64,000 nucleotides of DNA. Origin: Paenibacillus phyllosphaerae. Lineage in GTDB: Bacteria > Bacillota > Bacilli > Paenibacillales > Paenibacillaceae. Positions 1 to 8,858 of this stretch are shown here, piece by piece. The notes beneath the pieces were generated by a model, which was given only the letters and a program-made list of their open reading frames with translations, was not told where the DNA came from and searched no databases. Every line of letters starts with the position of its first letter. Position 1 is the stretch's first letter. The translations under genes and the position numbers were made by a program. The stretch spans positions 62,001 to 126,000 of the forward strand of contig NZ_JACHXK010000004.1 in NCBI RefSeq assembly GCF_014192105.1, written 5' to 3'.

Positions 1-531
1 CTTCACCGGCGGCGGCGCAATGCCGGCTTCCTCGAACAGATCGGCGTTGTAATAGAGGGCAAAAGCTTCTTCCGCGACTTTCACGCCGGCCACTTTGCCT
101 TGATCCCAAGACATAATGGCATTGGGAATAAGCGAGCTTTCGTTAATGTCCGGGTCTGTCGCAAGGAACTCGTTCAGATTGTACAGCTTGCCCTGCTCCG
201 CCCACTGAAGGGCGGTATGCTTGTATAGCATGAACACGTCAGGCGCCCGATTGCTCGCATACATGGTCGTCAGCTTCGTCACGTAATCGCCTGGCGCATA
301 GACATACTTCACCGTAATCCATGGATATTTCTCCATGAACTTGGCGATCATGGCTTCTTGCGCTTTCCGTTCATTCACCGAGCCCCAGAACGCGTAGGTC
401 AAGGTGACCGGCTGTTGGCTGCCGCCTGTGATGGCGTATCCGCCGTCCGTTACCGGTTCGGCCGCTTCCTGCCGGCAGCCGGCAGTTATCAGCGCAAGAG
501 CCAATATAACTAGTGCAACTAATCGCTTCAT
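1..531 (-). CDS. ABC sugar-type solute-binding lipoprotein (3' end outside window)
   Basis: Partial gene: the frame is open to the left edge, so only about 177 N-terminal residues are visible. It begins with a short charged stretch, a hydrophobic segment and the lipobox LITAGC, so the mature protein should be a membrane-anchored lipoprotein. After the linker the text has the look of family 1 extracellular solute-binding proteins (FWGSVNERKAQEAMIAKF, then a hinge with APDVFMLYKHTA). Such proteins capture oligosaccharides for an ABC importer. It lies 32 bp downstream of the YesM-type kinase gene on the same strand, so kinase, regulator and binding protein probably form one sugar-responsive unit whose permeases lie beyond the edge. 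The AGGAGG lies about 13 bp from the ATG, which is rather far. The ligand cannot be told. Confidence 0.85.
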   Translation of the reverse strand, partial: MKRLVALVILALALITAGCRQEAAEPVTDGGYAITGGSQQPVTLTYAFWGSVNERKAQEAMIAKFMEKYPWITVKYVYAPGDYVTKLTTMYASNRAPDVFMLYKHTALQWAEQGKLYNLNEFLATDPDINESSLIPNAIMSWDQGKVAGVKVAEEAFALYYNADLFEEAGIAPPPVK

Positions 532-563
532 GGCGGTCTGCTCGCCTCCTCTGGCCGCTCGCT

Positions 564-2420
564 TCACGAGATTCGAGTCGCTTCGCCAGGACCTTGGCGG
601 CGTCCCAGCCGTATGACGATTCTCGTTCCTTGCTCTTTGCCGGCCTGAATATCCACCCCATAACTTGCGCCGTAGAGCAGCTTAATGCGTTTCTCGACGT
701 TCGCCATGCCGGTCGATCGTACCTCGCCTCTCCTCAGCTTCTCCAGCCGGTCCTTCGGAATGCCGCAACCGTTATCCTCCACGGTAAAATAGATCGCGTC
801 CGGTCCGCTCCAGCCGCGGATCACGATGCTCCCGCCTTCTTCGAACTCGGCGAGCCCATGGATGATCGCATTCTCGACGAAAGGCTGCAGGAACAGCTTC
901 GGCACGTCGAGGTCCAGCAGCTCTTCATCCACGTCGATCCGGGTCTCGATCACATTCTCGAAGCGGCTCGACATAATGTAGATATACTTGTTCAGCCAGT
1001 CCAGATCGGTCGCTAGCGGCCAGGTTTCATTCTTGTTGCGCGTCGAGGTCTGCAGCATCTCCGCCAGATTGAGCATAATCTTGCTCATCTCCTGCTGGTT
1101 GTTCTCGACCGCGATCCAGTACAGCGTCGTTAACGTGTTATAGAGAAAATGCGGGTTCAGCTGCAGGTTCAGCGCCATCAGCTCGGCTTCCTTCTCCCGC
1201 AGTCTCGAGGCGTAATTCTCCTCGATCAGCGTATGGATTTGCCCGTTCATCTGATTGAACATGCGGATCAGCTCGCCAAGCTCGTCGCGTCCATGTTCGG
1301 GGATGCGCACGCGGAAATTGCCGAGCTCCATCATCTTGATCGCTTTTTTGATCCGAATAATCGGCTTCGTGATATAGATCGACAACAGATACGCGAGCAG
1401 CACGGAGACGAATAGCATCGCGGCCAGGAATAGAATGGAGTAATACCGCAGCGACTTCAAATCCGACAGTGCGTCCTCCACGGGAATTTCGATGTAGGAC
1501 ATCCACCCGGTACTTTCCATTCGGTGGAAGCTGATCAATCGTTTACGGCCGTCGATGACCTTCTCGAAGCTGCCCGTCCCCAGCTCGAACGCTTCCTTAA
1601 TCCACGAAGGCGCCTGCCTGGTTCCCGCCAGCTGCTCATCCGAAGCGACGATGACCGAACCGTACGCATCGACGACTCCATAGGTCAGATGCTGCAGCTT
1701 GCTCTTGCGTACATAATCCGCGAACAGCTTCTCCACATATTCCGTCCTGAAGCTCAGCATGAGAACAGGTCTGCGCATATCCGCCGGGAGCGCATGAAAC
1801 ACGCCCTGCTCATCGATATAGGTGAGATTCAGCTCCTTCACCCCGGATATCAGCTTCTCGTATTCGTAAGTAAAACCTTTCATCTTCTGCTCGCCGAACG
1901 TGTCGGCGAACGAATAGGTCGGCACCCAGACGAGATCCCCCTGGTTCATGATCGACATGCGGTACAGATCGGACTGGAAGAAGCCGTCAGGCGGCACGTA
2001 CATGCGGGCCGCGTTGCCGTACGCGTATTCGGGGGTCAGGATGAAGGAAGAGTAGATATCCGAATCGCCGCCGAAATATTGGAACAGGATCGACGTGATC
2101 CGGCGGTCCGCCTTCACCTTGGATTCGTTATCGCGCTGATCGACCGACATGATCACCTGATACAGCTCATTATCGATCGGCAGCACCTCGCTTTTGGCTT
2201 GAATATCGAGCAGTTTCTCGTCCAGCAGTTGGTTGTTGTTCAGCACGATGTTGCCTAAACTTTCCTGCACGTTCTGCAGCATATTGCGCGCGCTGATCTG
2301 GTAATAGGCAAAACCGAGAATAAGGATGATGAACGTGACGAGCAAACAATACGAGACGATCAGTTTGATCCGGAATTTGGCATTCGCTGCGAGATTGAGC
2401 GTTGTGCGAAGTATGCGCAT
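564..2420 (-). CDS. YesM-type sensor histidine kinase
   Basis: Membrane sensor kinase of 618 residues. Residues about 15-40 form a first membrane helix, followed by a roughly 260-residue extracellular (dCACHE-like) sensor, a second helix near residue 320, a HAMP linker, the His-kinase box NPHFLYNTLTTLYW carrying the phospho-accepting His, and a C-terminal HATPase with the N box (FVENAIIHGL) and G box (VEDNGCGIP). This order is typical of the Bacillus YesM/LytS group, which pairs with AraC-type regulators and controls polysaccharide import. A TTG at 2435 could extend it by five residues, but ATG at 2420 has GAGGA six bases upstream and lies 15 bp after the regulator stop, so I chose it. It is almost certainly co-transcribed with the regulator. 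Confidence 0.92.
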   Translation of the reverse strand: MRILRTTLNLAANAKFRIKLIVSYCLLVTFIILILGFAYYQISARNMLQNVQESLGNIVLNNNQLLDEKLLDIQAKSEVLPIDNELYQVIMSVDQRDNESKVKADRRITSILFQYFGGDSDIYSSFILTPEYAYGNAARMYVPPDGFFQSDLYRMSIMNQGDLVWVPTYSFADTFGEQKMKGFTYEYEKLISGVKELNLTYIDEQGVFHALPADMRRPVLMLSFRTEYVEKLFADYVRKSKLQHLTYGVVDAYGSVIVASDEQLAGTRQAPSWIKEAFELGTGSFEKVIDGRKRLISFHRMESTGWMSYIEIPVEDALSDLKSLRYYSILFLAAMLFVSVLLAYLLSIYITKPIIRIKKAIKMMELGNFRVRIPEHGRDELGELIRMFNQMNGQIHTLIEENYASRLREKEAELMALNLQLNPHFLYNTLTTLYWIAVENNQQEMSKIMLNLAEMLQTSTRNKNETWPLATDLDWLNKYIYIMSSRFENVIETRIDVDEELLDLDVPKLFLQPFVENAIIHGLAEFEEGGSIVIRGWSGPDAIYFTVEDNGCGIPKDRLEKLRRGEVRSTGMANVEKRIKLLYGASYGVDIQAGKEQGTRIVIRLGRRQGPGEATRIS

Positions 2421-2435
2421 GTTGGTCCTCGGCAA

Positions 2436-4040
2436 TTATGACGTGAAAGTACGGCGGAATTCGTCCGGCGAATGCAGGAACATCTTTTTGAACACCTTGT
2501 TGAAATACTTAATATCTTTGTAGCCGACCGCCTTCGCGATGTCGGCGACCTTCTGGTCGGACTGAAGCAGAAGATGCCGGGCGCGCTGCATGCGCGTCTT
2601 CACCAGATAATCGGTGAACGAAACACCGAAATGATTTTTGAACAGGATGCTGAAGTACGAGGCATTGTAATAAAAACGCTGGGCCACCAGATCGAGCCCG
2701 ATATCTTCGTGCAGATGCTCTTCCATGTACTCCTTGCACTTGGTCATGATCCATTCGCTTCGCGCTCCCTTATCCTTCTTCATCTGCTGAATGATGTCGG
2801 TCAGCAGCCGCGCGGCCGCCGCCTTCATGTCCTTCGCCCTGCGGGCAGCTAAGATCTCTTGATCGATCCGCTCCGTCAGCTGCCGGTAACCCGCATCGTC
2901 GATGACAAGCTCCGCGCGCTTCAGGCAGGCAAGCAGCAGCTGGATGACGCTGCACTTGAGTCGGAATGGCAGCCCGTAGCCTGCCGCGAGACGTTCCAGT
3001 ATATCCGCGAGCGTCAACAAAGCAAGCTCCGTATTGCCGCTCGTCACCGCTTCTTCAAGAGGAAGCGACTCTTTGGCGGCGGTAGCCGACGGATCGGCAA
3101 GCGACAGCTGACCCGCATGTGCGGAATGCGCCAGCCACATGCCCTCATGATAGTAGAACAGGTAGAGCAGCGCCTGCCTGGCCGTGCTGCAGCATGTGCG
3201 GATATCCGCCTCCAAGCATGCGCTCTCGGCGCCGATGCCCGCTCCGATGACTCGATTGTACATCTGCCCGAGTTGTGCGAGGGCGTTACGCAGCTTCTCT
3301 AGTCCCTGGGCTTCGGCAGCGCCGAACTTCCACTTGGCGATGACGTACATATGCTCCTTCTCGTGTTCAGGCGACAGAACGACCGCATCGGCGTACGGTC
3401 CCAGCGTCTGTTGGACTGCCCGCTTCAGCATTTGTCTCCATTCGTGCTCGTCTTGAGAGGCTGCTGTCGGCCAAGTCTCCAAGATGATTACATTGCCCGG
3501 TCCAGACGAGTCGAAGGCGGCTTGCACCTCGCTATACTCCGCGGGCTGCAGCTCCTCTGTCATCCACCGGTACAGCAGATGATCGATGTAGACCGTCTTC
3601 GATTGGGCCAGCTGTTGGGACAAGCTGTCCGCGGCTGACTGCTCCATGCTTTCTTTGCTGATCTGACGCTCGAGCTGAACGAGAATCGGCTCCAGATGGT
3701 CGGGACTCACCGGCTTCACCAGATAGTCCTTCGCGCCGAGCCGCACCGCCTGTTGGGCATACCCGAACTCATGGTATACGCTTACAAAAACAACTTTCGG
3801 CAATTTCGAGCCATCTTGATGAAGATGCTCCACAAACTCGATGCCATTCACAATCGGCATCTGGATGTCCGTAAAGACGATATCGGGCGGCTTGCGATGG
3901 GCAAGCTCCAGCGCTTCCTTGCCGTTCTTCGCTTCATGTACGCGATAATCCGGACGCAGCATTCTTACCATAGCGGCCAAACCGCGTCGCTGCTTCGGCT
4001 CATCGTCCACGATCAATATTTCAATGGGATCTGTTGCCAT
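2436..4040 (-). CDS. YesN-type response regulator, AraC output domain
   Basis: Cytoplasmic two-component regulator of 534 residues. The receiver domain is N-terminal (EILIVDDEP acidic pocket, phospho-acceptor Asp in DIVFTDIQMP, Lys in YLVKPV), a long middle region of about 280 residues follows, and the last 100 residues are an AraC double helix-turn-helix (DLVAQRFYYNASYFSILFK and the second helix pair KVADIAKAVGYKDIKYF). ATG at 4040 has AGGGGG about nine bases upstream. The much longer open frame reaching 4205 has no ribosome binding site and starts before the conserved receiver N-terminus. It is followed directly by its kinase. By family knowledge it activates transport genes when the kinase senses sugar, most likely those starting at 531. 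Confidence 0.92.
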   Translation of the reverse strand: MATDPIEILIVDDEPKQRRGLAAMVRMLRPDYRVHEAKNGKEALELAHRKPPDIVFTDIQMPIVNGIEFVEHLHQDGSKLPKVVFVSVYHEFGYAQQAVRLGAKDYLVKPVSPDHLEPILVQLERQISKESMEQSAADSLSQQLAQSKTVYIDHLLYRWMTEELQPAEYSEVQAAFDSSGPGNVIILETWPTAASQDEHEWRQMLKRAVQQTLGPYADAVVLSPEHEKEHMYVIAKWKFGAAEAQGLEKLRNALAQLGQMYNRVIGAGIGAESACLEADIRTCCSTARQALLYLFYYHEGMWLAHSAHAGQLSLADPSATAAKESLPLEEAVTSGNTELALLTLADILERLAAGYGLPFRLKCSVIQLLLACLKRAELVIDDAGYRQLTERIDQEILAARRAKDMKAAAARLLTDIIQQMKKDKGARSEWIMTKCKEYMEEHLHEDIGLDLVAQRFYYNASYFSILFKNHFGVSFTDYLVKTRMQRARHLLLQSDQKVADIAKAVGYKDIKYFNKVFKKMFLHSPDEFRRTFTS

Positions 4041-4195
4041 GCTCGAACCCCCTAGATGTTTATCGACATCTACCCTTTCCCTATATTGTAAAAGGTTCGG
4101 GCGGCACTTGGAATGCACGAATCGGAGATTTTCGTTAGAAAAGGGTAAGATCATTGGATTCTTAACCGTGGATTTACCCACAATGTAAAGTTGAC

Positions 4196-4224
4196 TTGAC
4201 ACCATGAATGGTTTGAATTACATT
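4196..4224 (+). promoter_or_regulatory. Promoter with palindromic operator ahead of the membrane protein/XRE pair
   Basis: TTGACA at 4196-4201 and TACATT at 4219-4224 are 17 bp apart. ACCATGAATGGT (4201-4212) is an inverted repeat of two perfect 5-bp arms placed in the spacer. The small XRE regulator encoded downstream is the natural candidate to bind it, which would give autorepression. Confidence 0.5.
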
Positions 4225-4279
4225 TAGTATACAGTATTTTACTTTTGACTACTCCCTATTACGGAAGGAGGTGTTAACG

Positions 4280-4726
4280 ATGACGTATCAGGAGAAGAAA
4301 AGCATCGTATCGGTGGTCAGCACCGTTCTCATCTTCCTGATCTATTGCTTGTACAGATATCCGCAGCGACCGGAATTCGGTCTCGATTCGACCGATACTT
4401 TCCGTTATTGGGGCTCGTTCGTGCTCGTTCTCACGATCGTGTCGATTCTCGCGCACATCGTCATCAGCATCGGGTTCACGATTATTTTCCGCATCACGAC
4501 CAAGGAGAAGGAACCGGGATTCGCCGACGAACTGGATCGACTCATCGAGCTGAAGTCGCACCGCAACTCCTTCTTCGTGTTCATCCTCGGATTCGTGCTG
4601 GCGATGGGGGCGCTTGTTCTCGAACAGCCATCGGACATTATGTTCATCATCTTGATCGCCGCCGGATTCTTATCCGATCTGACGGGCTCGATCAGCAAGC
4701 TGTATCACTACCGGAGAGGAGTATAA
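4280..4726 (+). CDS. Small four-helix membrane protein of unknown function
   Basis: A 148-residue integral membrane protein I do not assign to a named family. Four hydrophobic segments are visible: near residues 9-26, 42-70, 95-113 and 118-136, with a charged cytoplasmic-looking loop (TKEKEPGFADELDRLIEL) in the middle. ATG at 4280 follows GGAAGGAGG with about seven bases spacing; the in-frame GTG at 4271 overlaps that ribosome binding site and is unlikely. The stop is one base before the ATG of the XRE gene, so the two are translationally linked. Pairs of small membrane protein plus small XRE regulator are common in Bacillales, often as an autoregulated unit; the role here is unknown. Confidence 0.7.
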   Translation: MTYQEKKSIVSVVSTVLIFLIYCLYRYPQRPEFGLDSTDTFRYWGSFVLVLTIVSILAHIVISIGFTIIFRITTKEKEPGFADELDRLIELKSHRNSFFVFILGFVLAMGALVLEQPSDIMFIILIAAGFLSDLTGSISKLYHYRRGV

Positions 4727-4727
4727 G

Positions 4728-4961
4728 ATGGGCAACAATCTTGTCGGCAATCACATCCGCAGATTACGATTCGAACATAACGAGATGACCCAGCAGCAGT
4801 TGGCTGACAAGGCGGGCGTAACGAGACAAACGATCGTGGCGCTGGAGAAAGGGAACTATTCGCCCTCGCTGGAGCTTGCATTTCGTATCGCGCTCGTATT
4901 CGATTTAACGATTGAAGAGGTGTTCTTCTACGGCGATCCGTCAGATAGGTCAGCAAGATGA
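4728..4961 (+). CDS. Small XRE-family transcriptional regulator
   Basis: A 77-residue cytoplasmic DNA-binding protein consisting almost entirely of one XRE helix-turn-helix: QQLADKAGVTRQTIVALEKG is the recognition unit, followed by YSPSLELAFRIALVFDLTIEEVF typical of the short YgzD/YozG-like regulators. It starts one base after the preceding stop with GGAGAGGAG upstream. It has no ligand domain, so any signal must come through protein contact or abundance. The palindrome at 4201-4212 in the common promoter is its likely operator. Confidence 0.88.
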   Translation: MGNNLVGNHIRRLRFEHNEMTQQQLADKAGVTRQTIVALEKGNYSPSLELAFRIALVFDLTIEEVFFYGDPSDRSAR

Positions 4962-5010
4962 AGAGGCCAATAGTAACCACTCATGCATTCCATACAAAGG
5001 GGATAGCCGA

Positions 5011-5733
5011 ATGAATTCGAATCAGAGAACTGCGAAGCTAGTTGGCGTGTTTTTTATCGTTGCTGCCGTAACGGCGGTAATGGGTCTTGCCTTGTACGAT
5101 CCGATCTTGAACGGTCCCGATTATCTGATCCATGGTGCCGAGCATGGCAACAGGATCGTGCTTGGCGCGGTCATGGAGCTGCTGCTCGTCGTGTCGGCGA
5201 TCGGTACGGCAACCACGATGTTCCCCATTCTGAGGCGATATAACGAAACGATCGCGCTCTGGCATCTCTGTTTCCGATTCTTGGAAGCCATCGTCATTAC
5301 GATCGGCGTCGTCAGCGTCTTATCGTTGTTGACGTTAAGCCGCGAGTTCGTCGCGAATGGCGCTGCGGATGGCTCCGTATTTCAACCAGCCGGTACGTTG
5401 ATGCTCGCCATTCATGACTGGACGTTCATGCTCGGTCCCCTGTTCATGCTGGGCATCAATACGATCATGTACAGCTACATCTTCTATCGCACCAAGCTCG
5501 TTCCCCGATTCATCCCAATACTCGGCATGACCGGAGCGGTATCGGTCTTCGTATGCGCCCTGCTCGTCATGTTCGGCGTTATCGAGCAAATTTCGACTTG
5601 GGGCGGCATTCTGGCAGTTCCCGTGGCGGCGAACGAAATGATACTGGCCGTGTGGCTCATTGCGAAAGGTTTTAATGAGAACGTCATCACCTCCCTATCT
5701 GTTAAAAAGAAATCCGCCATGATACCGCTCTAG
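5011..5733 (+). CDS. DUF4386 family membrane protein
   Basis: A 240-residue polytopic membrane protein with the layout of DUF4386 proteins: a first helix just after the short N-terminus (LVGVFFIVAAVTAVMGLAL), an extracytoplasmic stretch with YDPILNGPDYL, then about five further helices including the segment around HLCFRFLEAIVITIGVVSVLSLL. Function of the family is unknown. ATG at 5011 is preceded by AAAGGGGA; the frame is open 99 bases further upstream, but that part overlaps the XRE gene and lacks a ribosome binding site. It lies 49 bp after the XRE stop and may share its promoter. Confidence 0.8.
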   Translation: MNSNQRTAKLVGVFFIVAAVTAVMGLALYDPILNGPDYLIHGAEHGNRIVLGAVMELLLVVSAIGTATTMFPILRRYNETIALWHLCFRFLEAIVITIGVVSVLSLLTLSREFVANGAADGSVFQPAGTLMLAIHDWTFMLGPLFMLGINTIMYSYIFYRTKLVPRFIPILGMTGAVSVFVCALLVMFGVIEQISTWGGILAVPVAANEMILAVWLIAKGFNENVITSLSVKKKSAMIPL

Positions 5734-5752
5734 GGTATTCGCGCCTTACACG

Positions 5753-5779
5753 CAAAAAACAGCCCCTCGCAAGGCTGTT
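5753..5779 (-). terminator. Rho-independent terminator after the F0 b-like gene
   Basis: Inverted repeat AACAGCC / GGCTGTT (5758-5764 and 5773-5779) with an 8-base loop. On the minus strand it runs into six T residues (A5753-A5758 on plus), so it serves the minus-strand gene ending at 5826. The plus-strand DUF4386 gene converges on it. Confidence 0.75.
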
Positions 5780-5825
5780 CCCGGGTCAATCATCTATTGA
5801 AACTGCTGCGCTTGCTCGTCTTCCG

Positions 5826-6269
5826 TTACTGCCCCTTACCATGCTCGGTAATCTTGGCGGCAATCGTCCTTGCCATCTCATAGGCATCTTCCCGAAGCTT
5901 CTCTGCGGCTTCCCTTCTCTCGGCCTCTAGCGCTTCGATTGCGTCATGCTTCACGATTGCCGCTTCGTGCTTGGCGCTTGCCAGGATCTGTTCGGCCGTG
6001 TGGCGGCTTGCCGTTACAGTCTGGTTCAAGAGAGATTGCGCTTCGCGCTTGGCGTTCTTGAGCGTCTGTTCCTGCTCTTGGATGAGACGGCGCACTTCCT
6101 GCTGGCTGCTCCTGGCCTGTGCTTGCTTGTCTTCTACCAACCGCTTGCGCTGCTCCATGACGGCGAACAATGGCTTAAAACAAAACCGGTTCAGCAGCCC
6201 ATACAAAATACCGAAAACAAAAATAGCATAAATGAACGAGACGACGTTAAAATACTCGATCTTCTCCAC
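5826..6269 (-). CDS. Orphan F0F1 ATP synthase subunit b-like protein
   Basis: A 147-residue protein with one N-terminal membrane helix (about residues 7-27) followed by a continuous, charged, Ala/Gln/Arg-rich coiled coil to the C-terminus. This is the build of the b subunit of the ATP synthase stator, including the RKRLVEDKQAQA-type stretch just after the membrane. It stands alone between a DUF4386 gene and metE; no other atp gene is near, so it is a paralogue or a look-alike outside the atp operon. The start is uncertain: GTG at 6269 is the only standard start available, but AAAGGGG abuts it directly, which is too close, so initiation may be atypical. Its role is unknown. Confidence 0.6.
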   Translation of the reverse strand: MEKIEYFNVVSFIYAIFVFGILYGLLNRFCFKPLFAVMEQRKRLVEDKQAQARSSQQEVRRLIQEQEQTLKNAKREAQSLLNQTVTASRHTAEQILASAKHEAAIVKHDAIEALEAERREAAEKLREDAYEMARTIAAKITEHGKGQ

Positions 6270-6373
6270 CCCTTTACGTTGTTTTCAGCACGATTATAAC
6301 ATGGGTTAAAGCGCTTTATTTGGTTTATATTTACAAATTGGTGTCGTTTATGCATCGACCCGATGAACGATAA

Positions 6374-6407
6374 GAAGACCGGATCCTCACGATGAGGGCC
6401 GGTCTTC
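6374..6407 (-). terminator. Terminator-like hairpin after metE
   Basis: GAAGACCGG (6374-6382) pairs perfectly with CCGGTCTTC (6399-6407); the inner TCCTC/GAGG can extend the stem. It lies 18 bp past the metE stop. The minus-strand tail is only TTATCG, so termination may be modest; the plus side has GTTTTG and it may work in both directions. Confidence 0.6.
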
Positions 6408-6424
6408 GTTTTGTCTCGAAATCG

Positions 6425-8722
6425 TTACACGGTTACTTCTGAACCTGCATGCTTCGCTCTTGCCGCCTTGGTCGCAGCGACCATGTTGCGCAACGATGCA
6501 GCCGTCTCGGCAATGCCGCGCGTCTTCAATCCGCAGTCCGGATTGATCCAGAACAGCTTCGGATCCAACACGCGGAGCGCACGCTCGATCATCGCGGTCA
6601 TCTCGTCTATCGACGGAACGCGCGGGCTGTGGATATCGTAAACGCCGAGCCCGATGCCGAGCGGATACGTATGGTGCTCGAAACTTTCGATCAACTCGCC
6701 GTGGCTGCGTGAAGTCTCGATCGAGATGACGTCCGCATCCATCGCTTCGATGGAGTCGATCATATCGTGGAATTCGCAATAGCACATATGCGTATGGATC
6801 TGCGTCGTATCCGCAACGGTGCAGGTCGCGGCACGGAATGCTTTAACCGCCCATGCCAGATAACCGGCATGCTCTTCCGCCTTGAGCGGCAATCCTTCGC
6901 GTACCGCCGGTTCGTCGACCTGGATCATGCCGATGCCCGCTTGCTCCAGCGCCTCGACTTCTTGTCGCAGCGCGTAGGCCAGCTGATACGCGATCTGCTC
7001 GCGCGTAAGATCTTCGCGAACGAACGACCAGTTCAAGATCGTGATCGGGCCGGTCAGCATGCCCTTCACCGGACGGTTCGTCTTGGACTGCGCATATTGC
7101 GTTTCTTTCACGGTCATCGGTTCTACGAAAGCGACGTCCCCATAGATAACCGGCGGCTTCACGCAGCGGGAACCGTAGGATTGCACCCAGCCGTTCGACG
7201 TGAAGGCGAACCCGGCCAGCTTCTCGCCGAAGAATTCGACCATGTCCGTCCGCTCGAACTCGCCATGCACGAGCACGTCCAGCCCGATCTCCTCCTGCAG
7301 TTTCATCCAGTAATCGATCTGTTCATGAATGAATGCCGCATACTGCTCTTCGTTCCATTCCCCTTTGCGCCATGCTTGGCGGGCCTTCCGCACCTCGGCG
7401 GTCTGCGGGAAGCTGCCGATCGTCGTCGTCGGCAAGAACGGAAGATGCCAATGCGCTTCTTGGGCGGCGTGACGCGCTGCGAATGGCTGGTTGCGCTCCG
7501 CAGGTACGGCTGCGATCTGCGCGGCAGCGGCTTGGATATCAAGGCGGCTGCGCGCTTCGGATTGCTCCAGCGCTTCAATCGCGAGCTTGCTCGCTGTAAG
7601 GTCTTCCGCGATCGCGCTAGTGCCGGAAGACAGGCCGCGCGCCAGCAGTTCCACTTCCGCCAGTTTCTCGTCGGCGAAGGCGAGTGCATGAAGCAGTACC
7701 GGCTCAAGCTTCGTCTCTTGACGCGTCGATACCGGCACATGAAGCAAGCTGCACGAGGATTGAACGATTAGCCGGTCAGCAGGCACGATTGCCGCCAATT
7801 CGTTCAATAGGTCGAGCTTGCCTGCCAGATCGGCTTTCCAGATACCGCGGCCGTCGATGACGCCGGCACCCAATACTTTGTCTTGCGGGAATCCGTACTT
7901 CCGAATCGCTGCCAGGTTGCCCGCCAAGCCGTGAACGAAATCCAGGCCGATGCCTTTGACCGGAAGCGACGTAAGCGCCTCATACTGGTCGACGGCTTCA
8001 AAATAAGTCTGGACGATCAGATTCACGTTCGGCGCTGCCGCCGCCAATGTCGCGTAGACGCCTTGAAGCTGTTCCAATTCGCCTTTGCTCAGCTTCGTGA
8101 CCAAGATCGGCTCGTCCACCTGCACCCATTGGACTCCTTCTGCGCCAAGTTCTTGCAGCAGCTGCGCGTACAGCGGCACCAGTTTGTTCAGCCAAGCTTG
8201 AGCTTCTTCAGCCTGGTAACCTTTGGACAGCTTGAGGAAGGTTAGCGGACCGACGATGACCGGCTTGCCTTCGATACCAAGCTCTTCTTTCGCCTCGCGG
8301 TAAGCAGCCAGGGCCTTGTTCTCGGTCAATACTGGAGCGGCGTCGCCAAGTTCCGGAACTATATAATGATAGTTCGTATTGAACCATTTGGTCATTTCGC
8401 ACGCCGTCGCTTCTGCCGTGCCGCGCGCCATCCCATAGTAGACGGACAGCGGTACCGGACCGCCGGCATAATCGAACCGCTTCGGTACGATCCCGAACAT
8501 CGCAGCCGTATCCAGAATCTGATCGTAATAACTGAAATCGTTCACCGGAATAAGATCGATTCCGATGGCTTGCTGTTTGCGCAGATGCGTCAGACGAATT
8601 TGCTTCAATGTCTCTTGAAGCTCCGCTTCTTCGATCTTGCCGGCCCAGAAAGCCTCCAGCGCCTTCTTCCATTCCCGATTCTCCCCAATACGCGGATAAC
8701 CCAATACGCTGCTTTGTACCAT
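6425..8722 (-). CDS. metE: Cobalamin-independent methionine synthase
   Basis: 5-methyltetrahydropteroyltriglutamate-homocysteine S-methyltransferase, the cytoplasmic last step of methionine synthesis, moving a methyl group from methyl-tetrahydrofolate to homocysteine. At 765 residues it has full family length. The N-terminal barrel starts with SSVLGYPRIGENREWKKALEAFW and the C-terminal catalytic barrel shows the zinc ligands: His and Cys in IHTHMCYCEF and the final Cys in NPDCGLKTRG; the substrate loop TTTIGSFPQT is also clear. ATG at 8722 has GAGAGGAG upstream. A LysR gene on the same strand lies 136 bp upstream and a T-N11-A box sits between them, which suggests activation by that regulator. 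I see no S-box or T-box in the leader. Confidence 0.97.
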   Translation of the reverse strand: MVQSSVLGYPRIGENREWKKALEAFWAGKIEEAELQETLKQIRLTHLRKQQAIGIDLIPVNDFSYYDQILDTAAMFGIVPKRFDYAGGPVPLSVYYGMARGTAEATACEMTKWFNTNYHYIVPELGDAAPVLTENKALAAYREAKEELGIEGKPVIVGPLTFLKLSKGYQAEEAQAWLNKLVPLYAQLLQELGAEGVQWVQVDEPILVTKLSKGELEQLQGVYATLAAAAPNVNLIVQTYFEAVDQYEALTSLPVKGIGLDFVHGLAGNLAAIRKYGFPQDKVLGAGVIDGRGIWKADLAGKLDLLNELAAIVPADRLIVQSSCSLLHVPVSTRQETKLEPVLLHALAFADEKLAEVELLARGLSSGTSAIAEDLTASKLAIEALEQSEARSRLDIQAAAAQIAAVPAERNQPFAARHAAQEAHWHLPFLPTTTIGSFPQTAEVRKARQAWRKGEWNEEQYAAFIHEQIDYWMKLQEEIGLDVLVHGEFERTDMVEFFGEKLAGFAFTSNGWVQSYGSRCVKPPVIYGDVAFVEPMTVKETQYAQSKTNRPVKGMLTGPITILNWSFVREDLTREQIAYQLAYALRQEVEALEQAGIGMIQVDEPAVREGLPLKAEEHAGYLAWAVKAFRAATCTVADTTQIHTHMCYCEFHDMIDSIEAMDADVISIETSRSHGELIESFEHHTYPLGIGLGVYDIHSPRVPSIDEMTAMIERALRVLDPKLFWINPDCGLKTRGIAETAASLRNMVAATKAARAKHAGSEVTV

Positions 8723-8834
8723 AATGCCATTCTCCTCTCGACTTTGGCGGGATATGTCTCCCGCTCCTTCGCGTTAAGGAAAAGATAGCATGGCATGCTT
8801 GATATAGCGTAACGCCGAATTCCTATTGCCAGTC

Positions 8835-8849
8835 ATAGCCAAAAACTAT
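8835..8849 (-). promoter_or_regulatory. LysR-type T-N11-A box upstream of metE
   Basis: ATAG-N7-CTAT: perfect 4-bp arms with the T at 8836 and A at 8848 in the T-N11-A form bound by LysR regulators. It resembles the ATAG/CTAT arms reported for streptococcal methionine regulators. It lies 113 bp upstream of the metE start, just after the LysR stop. A second palindrome, GCATGGCATGC, is at 8788-8798. Confidence 0.5.
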
Positions 8850-8858
8850 AGGGCAGCG

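Noticed and set aside
4041-4205. Longer N-terminus for the first response regulator (start at 4205)
   Set aside because: The added residues precede the conserved receiver start and have no ribosome binding site; ATG 4040 has a strong one.
6767-7771. A 334-codon open frame on the plus strand
   Set aside because: Antisense to metE, Arg-rich translation, no domain; an artefact of high G+C at third positions.
8723-8858. Possible SAM riboswitch or T-box upstream of metE
   Set aside because: The 136-bp leader lacks the conserved GGTACCGCG or S-box core and a terminator/antiterminator pair. A LysR box is the better explanation.
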